DNA from: Salegentibacter sp.
Lineage (GTDB): Bacteria > Bacteroidota > Bacteroidia > Flavobacteriales > Flavobacteriaceae
Assembly (NCBI GenBank): GCA_024635795.1
Contig: JAGXIH010000014.1
Location: 1 to 62,514, forward strand
DNA: 62,514 nt
Direction of reading: 5' to 3'
The position numbers were made by a program, and so were the translations under genes. Below the pieces are notes generated by a model. That model was not told the origin of the DNA, did no database searches, and was given only the letters and a program-made list of their open reading frames with translations. How positions within the stretch are numbered: position 1 is the stretch's first letter; each line of letters begins with the position of its first letter. This document shows positions 54,020 through 62,374 of the stretch, piece by piece.

Positions 54020-54658
54020 CATAATAGCTTACTCAGATGGGATTTCTCCCGGAGCTTGTCCTGAGCTATGGCCGAAGGGGTCGAAATGACAAGTCCAGGT
54101 TGAAACGGGCAAACTTAAAAGCTCACTCAGATGGGATTTCTCCCGTTGGTCGAAATGACAAAATACGTGTGGTTTTTCGTCATTCCGACAGAGCGAGGTA
54201 GGAGCGACGAGGAACCTCATTCTGCGGTTCTCGGTTCTGAGTTTTGGGTTGTGAATGTCGTGGTTTATTGATTTTTGTTTGTTGAAACCGGCGAATATAA
54301 AAGCTCACTCAGATGGGATTTCTCCCGGAGCTTGTCCTGAGCTATGGCCGAAGGGGTCGAAATGACAAAATACGTGTGAATTTTTGTCATTCCGACAGAG
54401 CGAGGTAGGAGCGACGAGGAATCTCATAAGGTAGCTCCCTTTCTGGTTTTATGGTAGGAACTGCTATTGCTCACTCAGATGCGATTTCTCCCGGAGCTTG
54501 TCCTGAGCTGTGGCCGAAGGGGTCGAAATGACAAAATACGTGTGAATTTTGTCATTCCGACAGAGCGAGGTAGGAGCGACGAGGAATCTCATAAGGTAAC
54601 TTTTATTAATTCCTGGTTTTAACTTAACCCCCCACTGAGATGAGACCTTGAGTCATGC
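54020..54658. repeat. REP-like elements, block 2
   Basis: About eight elements. Type B on minus at about 54031, 54123, 54303 and 54471; type A on plus at about 54179, 54385 and 54551; and a short type C at about 54640. B and A occur as divergent pairs (54303–54428, 54471–54592). A linker TTGAAACGGGC…TAAAAGCTCACTCAGATG recurs before B elements. Confidence 0.85.
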
Positions 54659-55020
54659 TACCATTGACGTATTATAAAATTCAATTTTATCCTGTTTTTT
54701 TCTATTTAAACTTCAGTTTCATACATAGTTTAGAAATCCTTATTTTTCATTTTTTGCTCGCCCAAAAAACGAAACAAAACCCGCCTGAACGGACGGGCAG
54801 GAAGGGCGCTGCATGTGCAGGTGTTTTTTTGGCAACAAGGCCAAAAAATCGCAAATCAGCAGCTAAATTTTCTCCAAGGCTTCGAAAATTATTCACGCTG
54901 CTGATTTACTACACTCACATACAGAGTAATACTTCGCAAGCTCGAATCATCTCATTCAATCTTCTGTATATAAATTTTTTATCTCAGACTTCTGGTGTGA
55001 TCTTTTACCTTTTTTTTAAA
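54659..55020. repeat. Non-coding stretch with imperfect inverted repeats
   Basis: I do not accept the plus-strand frame from 54655 as a gene, as it runs into REP DNA. A hairpin lies near 54780–54830 (CCCG/CGGG and TGCATGTGCA, then seven Ts). A larger inverted repeat, AAATCAGCAG/CTGCTGATTT with inner AAATTTTC/GAAAATTA, spans about 54852–54907. This may be another mobile or structural element; I cannot name it. Confidence 0.45.
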
Positions 55021-55620
55021 CGTCATCCCGGGCGTGACCCGGGATCTCATCCTGATTGGCTCACTCAGATGGGATTTCACCCGGAGCTTGTTCTGAGCTG
55101 TGGTCGATGGGGTCGAAAGGACAAGTCCAGGTTGAAGCGGTTGAACATAAAAGCTCACTCAGATGAGACCCTGAATACGTCCTTAGGGCCGTTTCAGGGT
55201 GACGCCTGGCTATGTTTGAAAAAGCCGTCATTCCGGACTTGATCCGGAATCTCATCCTCATCACTCAGATGGGATTTCTCCCGGAGCTTGTCCTGAGCTG
55301 TGGCCGAAGGGGTCGAAATGACAAAATACGTGTGAATTTTTGTCCTTCCGACAGAGCGAGGTAGGAGCGACGAGGAATCTCATAAGGTAGCTCCCTTTCT
55401 GGTTTTATTGTGGGAACTGCTATTGCTCACTCAGATGCGATTTCTTCCGGAGCTTGTCCTGAGCTGTGGTCGAAGGGGTCGAAAGGACAAGTCCAGGTTG
55501 AAACGGGCAAACATAAAAGTTCACTCAGATGAGACCCTGAGTCAAGCTCAGAGTGACGACTTCCGGCTATGTTTGAACCCAGCGTCATCCCGGGCGTGAC
55601 CCGGGATCTCATCACGTTTT
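55021..55620. repeat. REP-like elements, block 3
   Basis: Nine elements of types A–D. D on plus at about 55023, 55228 and 55582 (stems TCCCGG/CCGGGA or TTCCGG/CCGGAA); B on minus at 55060, 55261 and 55424; A on plus at 55341; C on minus at 55161 and 55525. The last D element ends just before the methyltransferase stop codon. Confidence 0.85.
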
Positions 55621-55624
55621 TTCG

Positions 55625-58600
55625 TCATTCCTCTCCGGTGATCTTCAGGTCATCTATTTGCTGCATGATCCTGTGGGTTTGGGTGAGGGCTGCGATGATC
55701 TTCTGGTAATGCAGAATATCATCAAACTGAAGCTCGCGCCCCTTGCGGTCTTTCAACCATTTTTGTGCGGGCTGATACCCGCCGATGTAAAATTCCCAGG
55801 CGAGCTGCGGTACCTTGTCAAAATACTGCTGGTCGTTTATCCAAACCCGGCCCAGGCCGTTTTCTTTGTCGTAAAGCTCGAAACCCGGACTCGTTTTAGT
55901 AAGCTTGCGCGTGATCACATTATCGCCGCCTTTGGGATAACCGGTGGTGTACTGTTCTACCAGCGGACTCTCCAACAGGTGTATTTGCCGAAGCTCCCCA
56001 CCGAGTTCTACCAGCTTCCAGAAAGTATCCTGGTCTGTAGGGTAGGGCACCCGGGGGAAATCTATCTTTAAAAACTCCTTGTACTTCTCTCGGTATGCCG
56101 GAGAATGCAAGACCGCATAAATGTAATCCAGCAGATCTATTGGGGCGAAATTCTGTTTATAGGCATCCTGCAGTTCCTCGTTGGTATCGGCGAAGCAGAG
56201 GTTGCCCTCGGGCTTCTCCGGAACAAACTCCAGGCCTAAACCGGTGGCTATTTGCTCCACGAGCTCCGGGTCTAAGTTTGGCGTTCTTGTCAGGGGCTGC
56301 TCCAGACTTTGCTGCTCATTGGTTTCGGGGTAGAGATAGAGGGGAAATATATTCGCGTTATCGAGGGAAGAAGAAATTCCCTTATCAGTTATATATTTTG
56401 ATAAAAAGTAATTATGATAATTTAAATTTCTCCCCAACTTTACTGTACAGAAAGCAATATTATTATCATTTAAATTATTCATTATCTCATTTCTCATTCT
56501 AAAAACTAAGTTCTCTTGATAATAAATGAACCTATTATCAAAAGGTCTATAGGCAATCACCTTAATATAATGGTCAGAAAACTCTGGCACCATTTCCCTT
56601 TGTTCAGGAACTTTCCATTGATAATTTTCCTTCAATTTATATTTTAATTGAAAATCTTTATGAGCAATTACTTTATCACAAAAGTCTTTTATTCTTGTTC
56701 TTAAATTCTTTTTATCAAAATCAATTACAAATGAATCCCGAGCCGAAGTGATGCCCATTGATTGTTGAATAAATAAATCAGATATTGAAACCCCTTTTTT
56801 ATATGCAGCTAATGAATCGGTATTTTTTGGAATAAAAAAGTAGTTCGGTGAGACTGGTTTTATTTCCAAAAAATCAGTGGAAGTTAAAGAGTTATCGGTC
56901 AAATATTCATATTTCAACTCTCGCCTTCCGTATAAATCATAATGAAATACCTTTCCTAATTCTGAGGGCTTTTTCTTACCAGTTTTTACCAAAATATTAA
57001 TGGATACCCCTTGCATGATATCAAAAACGTTTTGGTCTATAGAGCCATCAGGTGCAGTTTCTTTTTTTGTACTGTTTCCGTGTAAATCTATAGTATAGAT
57101 CTTATCGAAGGTTTTCAGCAAATTCCAGCGCATTCCCCTAAAAGTAGGGTTGTCCAGAAAACCATGTGGGTTGATGAAAGCCAGGATTCCTTCCCCGTTC
57201 TTTTCGATGAAATGCTGGCCGTAGCGCATAAACTTCACATAATCATCATTAAGCCAATGTTTACGTTCATTAAAATGAACTCCATCAACATATTTGTAAT
57301 CCTCTATTAAATCACTTATCCATTTTCCTTTATTTGAAGAAATTCCACTATACGGCGGGTTCCCAATCACGCACATCACGGGCGTATCGCGTTTAATATG
57401 GTTGGCTTCATTGGCTTCGGTGCTTAGCCAGTTAGAAAAGAGGGTGCCGGTATCTTCGTGGTGTTCTTCCAGGCTGTTGGTGAGGTACACCCTAAAGCGT
57501 TGGTTGGTTTGAGGTTTAAAGCCGGTTTCGGTGAGCAGCAGGTCCAGTTTCAGGTGGGCCATGGCGTAACTGGCCATAAGCAGCTCAAAACCATTAAGCC
57601 GGGGAATAAGGTGCTGCTCCACATAATTGGTCCAGATGCCTTCCTGGCCTTCAAATTTTTTATAGATGTGTTTCACCACCTGCGCCAAAAAGGTGCCCGT
57701 GCCTGTGGCAGGATCCAGGATTTGTACCTTATGTACTTCCTGTTCGATTTGCTTATAGCCAGTGACCGAGCGTTTGTCCGGCGTTTGGGTGTTTAGTTTT
57801 ATCCTGGTCTTGCTAGTGTCTGCCAGGCCTTGTGGCAGGTTAAAGTCGGTTTTCAGGATATCATCTACCGCACGCACGATAAAATCTACCACCGGGGCGG
57901 GCGTATACCAAACCCCGCGGGCTTTCCGCAGGCTGGCATCGTACTCGCTGAGAAAGGTTTCATAGAAGTGAATAATAGGATCTTCCATTTTTGTGGCGCG
58001 CCCGTAATTCTTCAGGATCCTGCTCACATCGCAGGCCAGAAAGATCTCGGTAAGGCTGTCTACAATCCATTTAATACGGTCGTCTATATCGGGCCCGGCG
58101 ATGTAGCCAAAGAGCTTCCGCAGAAAAGGATTGGATTTTGGGATAAGTTCGGCCGCTTCCTGCCGGCTGAATGTGGGCAGCGTGGGATCGTGCAGGCGGG
58201 CGGCAAACATCCCGTAGGCTATGGTTTGAGCGTAGACATCGGCAAAACCTTTTGGAGTGATGTCGTGGATAAGGATCTCCTTAAAGGCCGTCATCTGGTC
58301 TTTAAGCGTAGAATCCTGGCGGTTATCTTCGTCGCTGGTGAGGGCCTTTTCAATGATCTCTGAAAGCAGGCGTGCTTTGCCGGCCATCATTTCGGCAAGT
58401 TTTTTAGGGCTTTTAATGGTTTGGCCCACGTGCGTGGTGAAGTCTTTTATAAGGTTCTCAAAATTGCTGAAATTCTCCGGCAGGGGTTCGATCCCGTTGC
58501 CGTTGAAGCTGGCCAGGGATACTTTGGTGATGAGCTCGCCTTCGCGGTAGAGATGAAAGTTGATATAATCGGTAAAAATAAGGTTGTTAAGCGAGGCCTT

Positions 58601-58873
58601 ATACCTGTCGAACTGTTCTTTGTTCCCAGCTTTTTTGAGTCCGTCCAGGTCGGCATCGCCCAGGTCTTTGGCTTCAATAAAGCCCACGGGAATATCTTTA
58701 CGGGTAAGGATATAATCGGGCGCGCCGCAACTTTGGCGTTTGGGTTCATTAGTAGCCCTCACCCCGGGCACGATATTTTCGATAAGCTGTTGCAGGTCTC
58801 CTCGGAAGGTGTGTTCAGTAGCATTACCCAGTTGGTATCGGGTAATGATATTGTCCAGGTAATTTTGGATCAT
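55625..58873 (-). CDS. Fused restriction endonuclease–DNA methyltransferase (type IIG/ISP-like)
   Basis: The 1082-aa protein has an N-terminal PD-(D/E)xK nuclease: PDYI (Asp53) and EAK (67–69). A linker/helical region follows, then an N6-adenine methyltransferase with motif I DPATGTGTF (387–395) and motif IV NPPY (505–508). The C-terminal part (about 590–1082) holds target recognition and the type-ISP-like C-terminal domain. No helicase motifs were seen, so it is closer to type IIG than to full ISP enzymes. DNA for residues about 588–844 is much more AT-rich than both flanks, suggesting a swapped recognition domain. Confidence 0.92.
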   Translation of the reverse strand: MIQNYLDNIITRYQLGNATEHTFRGDLQQLIENIVPGVRATNEPKRQSCGAPDYILTRKDIPVGFIEAKDLGDADLDGLKKAGNKEQFDRYKASLNNLIFTDYINFHLYREGELITKVSLASFNGNGIEPLPENFSNFENLIKDFTTHVGQTIKSPKKLAEMMAGKARLLSEIIEKALTSDEDNRQDSTLKDQMTAFKEILIHDITPKGFADVYAQTIAYGMFAARLHDPTLPTFSRQEAAELIPKSNPFLRKLFGYIAGPDIDDRIKWIVDSLTEIFLACDVSRILKNYGRATKMEDPIIHFYETFLSEYDASLRKARGVWYTPAPVVDFIVRAVDDILKTDFNLPQGLADTSKTRIKLNTQTPDKRSVTGYKQIEQEVHKVQILDPATGTGTFLAQVVKHIYKKFEGQEGIWTNYVEQHLIPRLNGFELLMASYAMAHLKLDLLLTETGFKPQTNQRFRVYLTNSLEEHHEDTGTLFSNWLSTEANEANHIKRDTPVMCVIGNPPYSGISSNKGKWISDLIEDYKYVDGVHFNERKHWLNDDYVKFMRYGQHFIEKNGEGILAFINPHGFLDNPTFRGMRWNLLKTFDKIYTIDLHGNSTKKETAPDGSIDQNVFDIMQGVSINILVKTGKKKPSELGKVFHYDLYGRRELKYEYLTDNSLTSTDFLEIKPVSPNYFFIPKNTDSLAAYKKGVSISDLFIQQSMGITSARDSFVIDFDKKNLRTRIKDFCDKVIAHKDFQLKYKLKENYQWKVPEQREMVPEFSDHYIKVIAYRPFDNRFIYYQENLVFRMRNEIMNNLNDNNIAFCTVKLGRNLNYHNYFLSKYITDKGISSSLDNANIFPLYLYPETNEQQSLEQPLTRTPNLDPELVEQIATGLGLEFVPEKPEGNLCFADTNEELQDAYKQNFAPIDLLDYIYAVLHSPAYREKYKEFLKIDFPRVPYPTDQDTFWKLVELGGELRQIHLLESPLVEQYTTGYPKGGDNVITRKLTKTSPGFELYDKENGLGRVWINDQQYFDKVPQLAWEFYIGGYQPAQKWLKDRKGRELQFDDILHYQKIIAALTQTHRIMQQIDDLKITGEE

Positions 58874-58973
58874 TCAGTTTTGGTTAAGATGCTAAATTCA
58901 AAATAAAACAAGGTAGGGCCTGTTAAGTGGGACAATTTAAGAAAATTTTAGGGAAATTATTCATCATCCTTGA

Positions 58974-59006
58974 AAGCCTGCAAGGGTTTTAAACCCTTGC
59001 AGGCTT
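58974..59006. repeat. Perfect palindromic repeat
   Basis: AGCCTGCAAGGGTTT and its exact complement face each other across one base (58975–59005), 15 bp per arm, with one more pair outside. Such CCTGCAAGGG palindromes recur in Bacteroidota intergenic DNA. It could also end transcripts. Confidence 0.85.
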
Positions 59007-59049
59007 AGAAAAGAAACTTAAAATTTAAGGGTGGTTCGTAGTTTCTGAC

Positions 59050-59093
59050 GTCATTCCGGCCCTGTAGCTATCGGGACGACCCGGAATCTCATT
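59050..59093 (+). repeat. Single REP-like element, type D variant
   Basis: Starts GTCATTCCGG and ends CCGGAATCTCAT, with a central loop differing from the other D copies. Same termini as the 53–55 kb elements. Confidence 0.8.
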
Positions 59094-59177
59094 CTCCTTG
59101 TACTCAAATTCCTATTTTTACTTAGTCGGGTCAAGCCTCTTAAATTTATATTGAAAGCTCGGTAAAAGGACAAGAAC

Positions 59178-59236
59178 CGGCGTTTATCCAGAAAAAAATT
59201 GTGTTAAAAATGTATATTGCTGCGGTTATGAGGAGT
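59178..59236 (+). repeat. Boundary-like element, copy 1
   Basis: GCGTTTAT…TGTTAAAA, then TGTATATTGCTGCGG and AGGAGT: about 58 bp that recurs with roughly three-quarters identity at 61772–61830. Both copies lie upstream of a tiny DW-type gene. Confidence 0.6.
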
Positions 59237-59320
59237 TTTGAGACATTGTAAAACAAAAGGAACTAAAAGGAGTTTTGAGATATTTATTCTAAAACAATTA
59301 TTATTTATAACACTTTAATT

Positions 59321-59446
59321 ATGACTAAAACATCTAAATCAAGAGCTGTTAGGCTAACGATCTTGTTGGTATTTTTTCTTATTTCATTTTTAATCTTTAG
59401 AGAAATATTCGGAGACTGGGAACATTTTAAGGAAGGACTTTTTTAG
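59321..59446 (+). CDS. 41-aa DW-type membrane peptide
   Basis: ATG at 59321 to TAG at 59444: a basic start (MTKTSKSRAVR), a membrane helix (LTILLVFFLISFLIF) and the end GDWEHFKEGLF. The end resembles YDWDDFEKGF of the gene at 62191 and the YDW of the frame at 62009, so I place the three in one family. Function unknown. Confidence 0.6.
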   Translation: MTKTSKSRAVRLTILLVFFLISFLIFREIFGDWEHFKEGLF

Positions 59447-59654
59447 GATCAGCGCCAAGTGACTTTGAGGGTTTACCAACTATTTTAATAATGAAAATCA
59501 GGTTTAAAAAATGCCATTTTATGGAAACTCATTCAGCGACTATTAAGTTAAACAACAATCTCAAAACAACATATAAAAACAAAGATGTTTAAATCAGTCT
59601 TTAATTAAAACTCCCTACTCACTTGCAACGCTTGAATGTTCTGCGCTGTTCCCT

Positions 59655-59732
59655 TCTGTTGGAACCTGCGGGGAGACTATCACGTACGGTTCTCTGAGAG
59701 GCTTAGGGTGAAATTTCCTTTGTCACCTCGAC
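59655..59732 (+). mobile_element. Group II intron 3' remnant (domains V–VI)
   Basis: GAACC…CACGTACGGTTC (59662–59692) is a domain V hairpin with the typical CGTACGGTTC arm. A domain VI-like stem ending TCACCTCGAC at 59732 follows. No reverse-transcriptase gene lies upstream, so only the 3' end remains. Domain V stem pairing is imperfect, fitting decay. Confidence 0.65.
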
Positions 59733-59796
59733 ACGAGACCGTTATATGCAATCCGCCTCCGTGCCTTTAAGTAAAATTTATATATTTAATCCTAGG

Positions 59797-60435
59797 ATGA
59801 AACTAGCAAAAAAATACATATCAGCTTTGCTTTTTTGTGGAATTCTATCTACACTACTCTATATAGCCTCAGATAGTATCTGTGCTATAGTTTATCCTGG
59901 ATATAGTTATACTTCTCAAGCAATTAGCGAATTATCAGCTATTGGTTCTCCCACTGCATCTTTATGGGCGTATTTGCTTTTGCCATTTAGCCCATTAATT
60001 ATTCTATTTGGTATAGGAGTATTCTTGTCAAATAAAAAAAGGAGGCTGAGAGTTTCAGGAATTCTATTGTCTTTATTTGGAATCTCAGGATATGCATGGT
60101 GGTTTTTTCCAATGAATATGCGCGGAAATATTGGATCAGCATCCGACACAGGCCATTTAATTATGTCAGCAATAACTGTTTTATTATTAACCTTAATTCT
60201 TGCATTTGGTTCTGGCGCTGGAGGAAAAAAATTTCGAATTTATTCAATTCTAACGATATTAACCATGTTGTTTTTCGGATCCTTAGTCGGTATGATGGCT
60301 CCTGCAGTTGCGGCTGAAGAACCAACGCCTTGGATGGGTATATATGAAAGAATCAGTGTTTTTTCACCAATGATCTGGATGTCTGTCCTTGCAATAATCC
60401 TTATGAAAAAAGAGAAGAATAAAGTTAGTAAATAA
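59797..60435 (+). CDS. DUF998 membrane protein
   Basis: The 212-aa protein has about six membrane segments. Conserved DUF998 pieces include GYSYTSQAISELSAIGSPTA and WWFFPMNMRGNIGSASDTGHL, then GIYERISVFSPMIWM. Function unknown. I start at MKLAKKYISA (59797); an upstream ATG (59746) lies in the intron-boundary DNA. A 14-bp inverted repeat (59752–59765 and 60443–60456, one mismatch) flanks the gene, hinting that gene and ends moved together. Confidence 0.85.
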   Translation: MKLAKKYISALLFCGILSTLLYIASDSICAIVYPGYSYTSQAISELSAIGSPTASLWAYLLLPFSPLIILFGIGVFLSNKKRRLRVSGILLSLFGISGYAWWFFPMNMRGNIGSASDTGHLIMSAITVLLLTLILAFGSGAGGKKFRIYSILTILTMLFFGSLVGMMAPAVAAEEPTPWMGIYERISVFSPMIWMSVLAIILMKKEKNKVSK

Positions 60436-60597
60436 ATGAAACGGCACGGAGACGGACTTTCTACCGGCCCTAAACTTGAGACTAAATATGATTTAACCGG
60501 GATTCATTTAAAACTCACAGGGTTTTAAAGGTCAATTTCCGCAATTTTCTATCATAATTAACCCCGATTTTAAAGAGATATCGGCGGGCAGGGGAAG

Positions 60598-60696
60598 AGA
60601 TGAAGATCTGTGGGCCGGGAGATGAAGATGTATGTTGCGATAGATGAAGATCAATTAAGCCCGAGATGAAGATCTATTTACCCGGAGATGAAGTTC
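60598..60696. repeat. Five-copy array of AGATGAAGATC at exact 22-bp spacing
   Basis: Copies start at 60598, 60620, 60642, 60664 and 60686: four intact 10-base cores AGATGAAGAT and a last AGATGAAGTTC. The 11-bp gaps differ in sequence but tend to end G/C-rich (GCCGGG, GCCCG, ACCCGG). 22 bp is about two helical turns, so all cores face one side of the DNA. 22 is not a multiple of three, so it is not a coding repeat. It looks like an iteron or operator array. Confidence 0.85.
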
Positions 60697-60790
60697 TCTA
60701 AACAGCGATACCGGGAATTTTAAAATTTTAACGTGGAAAAACGTGGCAAGAGGTGGTAAAAAATATAAAAAATGTATACATTTAGACAAC

Positions 60791-60823
60791 AAAAAACCCC
60801 CTGAAGGTCAGTTCAGGAGGTTT
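60791..60823 (-). terminator. Terminator of the HU-like gene
   Basis: Stem of 11–12 bp with one mismatch (arms 60794–60805 and 60812–60823) followed by a T-run on the minus strand. It lies 23 bp beyond the stop codon at 60846. Confidence 0.9.
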
Positions 60824-60845
60824 AAAAAAGTTGAGAATCAGCTGT

Positions 60846-61235
60846 TTAAGGCTGATTCGGGGCTTTTTTGAATTTGAGGTTTACCAAAACCTCTTTCAGG
60901 TAAGGCGAAGGAGAAAAAATCAACCGCCTTTTGGTGATTGACGTATGTGAAACCTCTTCCGGGGTTTCACTTCCTTCACTGCTCACGGAGACCCGGAACT
61001 TGCCCAACTGGCCAAGTTCAACAATACGGCCTTCCTTGAGTTCGAGTTCAATGGCACGCGCCAGGCCAATAAGGACTGAATAACAATCCTGAGGGCCTAC
61101 TGAACTCTCTCTGGAAGCAAGCTCTGAGAGCTTCTCCAGGTTACTCACTCCGGTGCTGATCACAGCAGCGTAGTGAAGGGGCGGGGCAAGAAGGTCACGA
61201 GGATTCTTCTTGCTAATTGATTTATAGTTTAACAT
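60846..61235 (-). CDS. HU-family DNA-binding protein
   Basis: The 129-aa protein is of the longer Bacteroidota HU-like type: ISTGVSNLEKLSELASRESSVGPQDCYSVLIGLARAIELEL, then GRIVELGQLGKFRVSVSSEGSETPEEV. It bends or coats DNA. The DNA-binding arm region (ITKRRLIFSPSPYLKEVL) is present. Monocistronic; a near-consensus -7 (TCAATTTG, 61253–61260) precedes it. The 22-bp array lies beyond its terminator and is a possible binding target. Confidence 0.9.
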   Translation of the reverse strand: MLNYKSISKKNPRDLLAPPLHYAAVISTGVSNLEKLSELASRESSVGPQDCYSVLIGLARAIELELKEGRIVELGQLGKFRVSVSSEGSETPEEVSHTSITKRRLIFSPSPYLKEVLVNLKFKKAPNQP

Positions 61236-62008
61236 AAATCACTTTTTGAGGACAAATTGATTAACATTACCGAAAATCAGGGATCCTCTTCAACCTGAAG
61301 TCCGGCCTTTAAAACTTTTAACCCCTTTCCATTCATAGTTGTTTTAGTTAGGTAAGACTTCAGCATAGTAAATTACTACAAAAAGCTCATTATCAGCTTA
61401 TTAATCCATAGAACTTATTAACAGGATATTAACACTTGTTTTTCTTACAATTCTGTAGTTCAATCATTTAAATAAAAATGCTTTATCCTGATTTTCTGCA
61501 TTTAATCGGGATATTCAGAATATTGCTTTTTTGACAGGACAAACTTTAACAGGAAACCGGAGTTGCTTATGATTAGCTGAATAATTTGAAAGGGGCTTAA
61601 CACGTCGATTATTGGAGGTTTCCCGGTTTTTAAAGATTGATTATTAAGGCTTTACTCCTCCCGGAATATGAGACCCGGAACCTGTCCTCTAAACGTATTC
61701 AGTAGATTTGGAAAGCAATACCTTATAAGCCTCTTAAATTCTTTTTGTAATCTTATCATAAGAAGCACAACCTGCGTTTATACCGAATTTATTTATGTTA
61801 AAAGTGTATATTGCTGCGGATATAGGGAGTACCTGCAAGCCGAATTGAAATTCAGCTAAGAACATATCTAACAAAAATGAATGCGCAAAACCCAATATTG
61901 AGTGATTAGAGCAGTTTAATAACAATTCTTTCTGAGAGGAATATTTGAAAACAGTGTCGAATAGATTAAAAAAAATAAAAGTAACTTGAAACCTATAACA
62001 CCAAGAAA
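61236..62008. other. Long intergenic region
   Basis: No gene accepted. It contains the HU promoter (61253–61260), T/A-rich DNA, and boundary element copy 2 (61772–61830). Short frames at 61668–61859 and 61734–61925 have no family features. Confidence 0.4.
61772..61830 (+). repeat. Boundary-like element, copy 2
   Basis: GCGTTTAT…TGTTAAAAGTG, then TATATTGCTGCGG and GGGAGT, matching copy 1 at 59178–59236. It precedes the two DW-type frames at 62009 and 62191. Confidence 0.6.
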
Positions 62009-62167
62009 ATTAAAATCAAGATTACAAATAGAGATATTAAAACCTTCGCATTTGGAATAATTTTCGCCCTCGCTTTTGTATTCATCTACGACTGGACAAA
62101 TAATGTAAATGATGTCCAAGAAGGCACTGCAGATGGAAAAATTGACTATGAAAAATCGAAACATTAA
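62009..62167 (+). pseudogene. DW-type membrane peptide without an ATG
   Basis: The frame is in register with the gene at 62191: ATT AAA ATC AAG ATT ACA here against ATG AAC TTC AAG ATT ACT there. It has a membrane helix (FAFGIIFALAFVFIYDW) and ends NDVQEGTADGKIDYEKSKH. A TAA lies at 61982, nine codons before the ATT, and no ATG, GTG or TTG is in frame. Either ATT is used as a start or the gene lost its start. Confidence 0.55.
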
Positions 62168-62190
62168 ATAACAATTAAAAATTCAATAAT

Positions 62191-62343
62191 ATGAACTTCA
62201 AGATTACTAGTAGAGATTTTAAATTTTTTATGATTGGCGTATTTGCCATGTTTATTTTCGTAATTATTTACGATTGGGATGACTTTGAAAAAGGATTTAA
62301 AACAGGCTATAATAAGGGAATGCAAATAGAGAAAACTGAATAG
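62191..62343 (+). CDS. 50-aa DW-type membrane peptide
   Basis: ATG at 62191 to TAG at 62341: MNFKITSRDFKFF, a membrane helix (MIGVFAMFIFVIIYDW), then DDFEKGFKTGYNKGMQ. Third member of the DW family; one membrane helix with a cytosolic-looking polar end. It lies 32 bp before the 3' boundary of a group II intron on the other strand. Confidence 0.65.
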   Translation: MNFKITSRDFKFFMIGVFAMFIFVIIYDWDDFEKGFKTGYNKGMQIEKTE

Positions 62344-62374
62344 ATAAGCAACAACCTATATAGGCCAGCAGGTA

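Noticed and set aside
54655..55242. A 195-codon plus-strand frame
   Set aside because: It runs through REP DNA and hairpins; the translation shows no family and its second half is a repeat read-through.
55061..55615. Several 60–67-codon frames in the repeat block
   Set aside because: All encode the same REP sequences in different frames; no start signals.
53043..55620. Repeated units considered as a CRISPR array
   Set aside because: Units differ in type and orientation, spacing is irregular, and no cas gene is near; they are nested REP-like elements.
58421..58906. A 161-codon frame opposite the restriction gene start
   Set aside because: Shadow of a strongly coding gene on the other strand; no domain recognised.
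59738..59752. Integron attC-like core (CGTTATATGC) before DUF998
   Set aside because: It does not match GTTRRRY fully and no paired site or integrase is seen.
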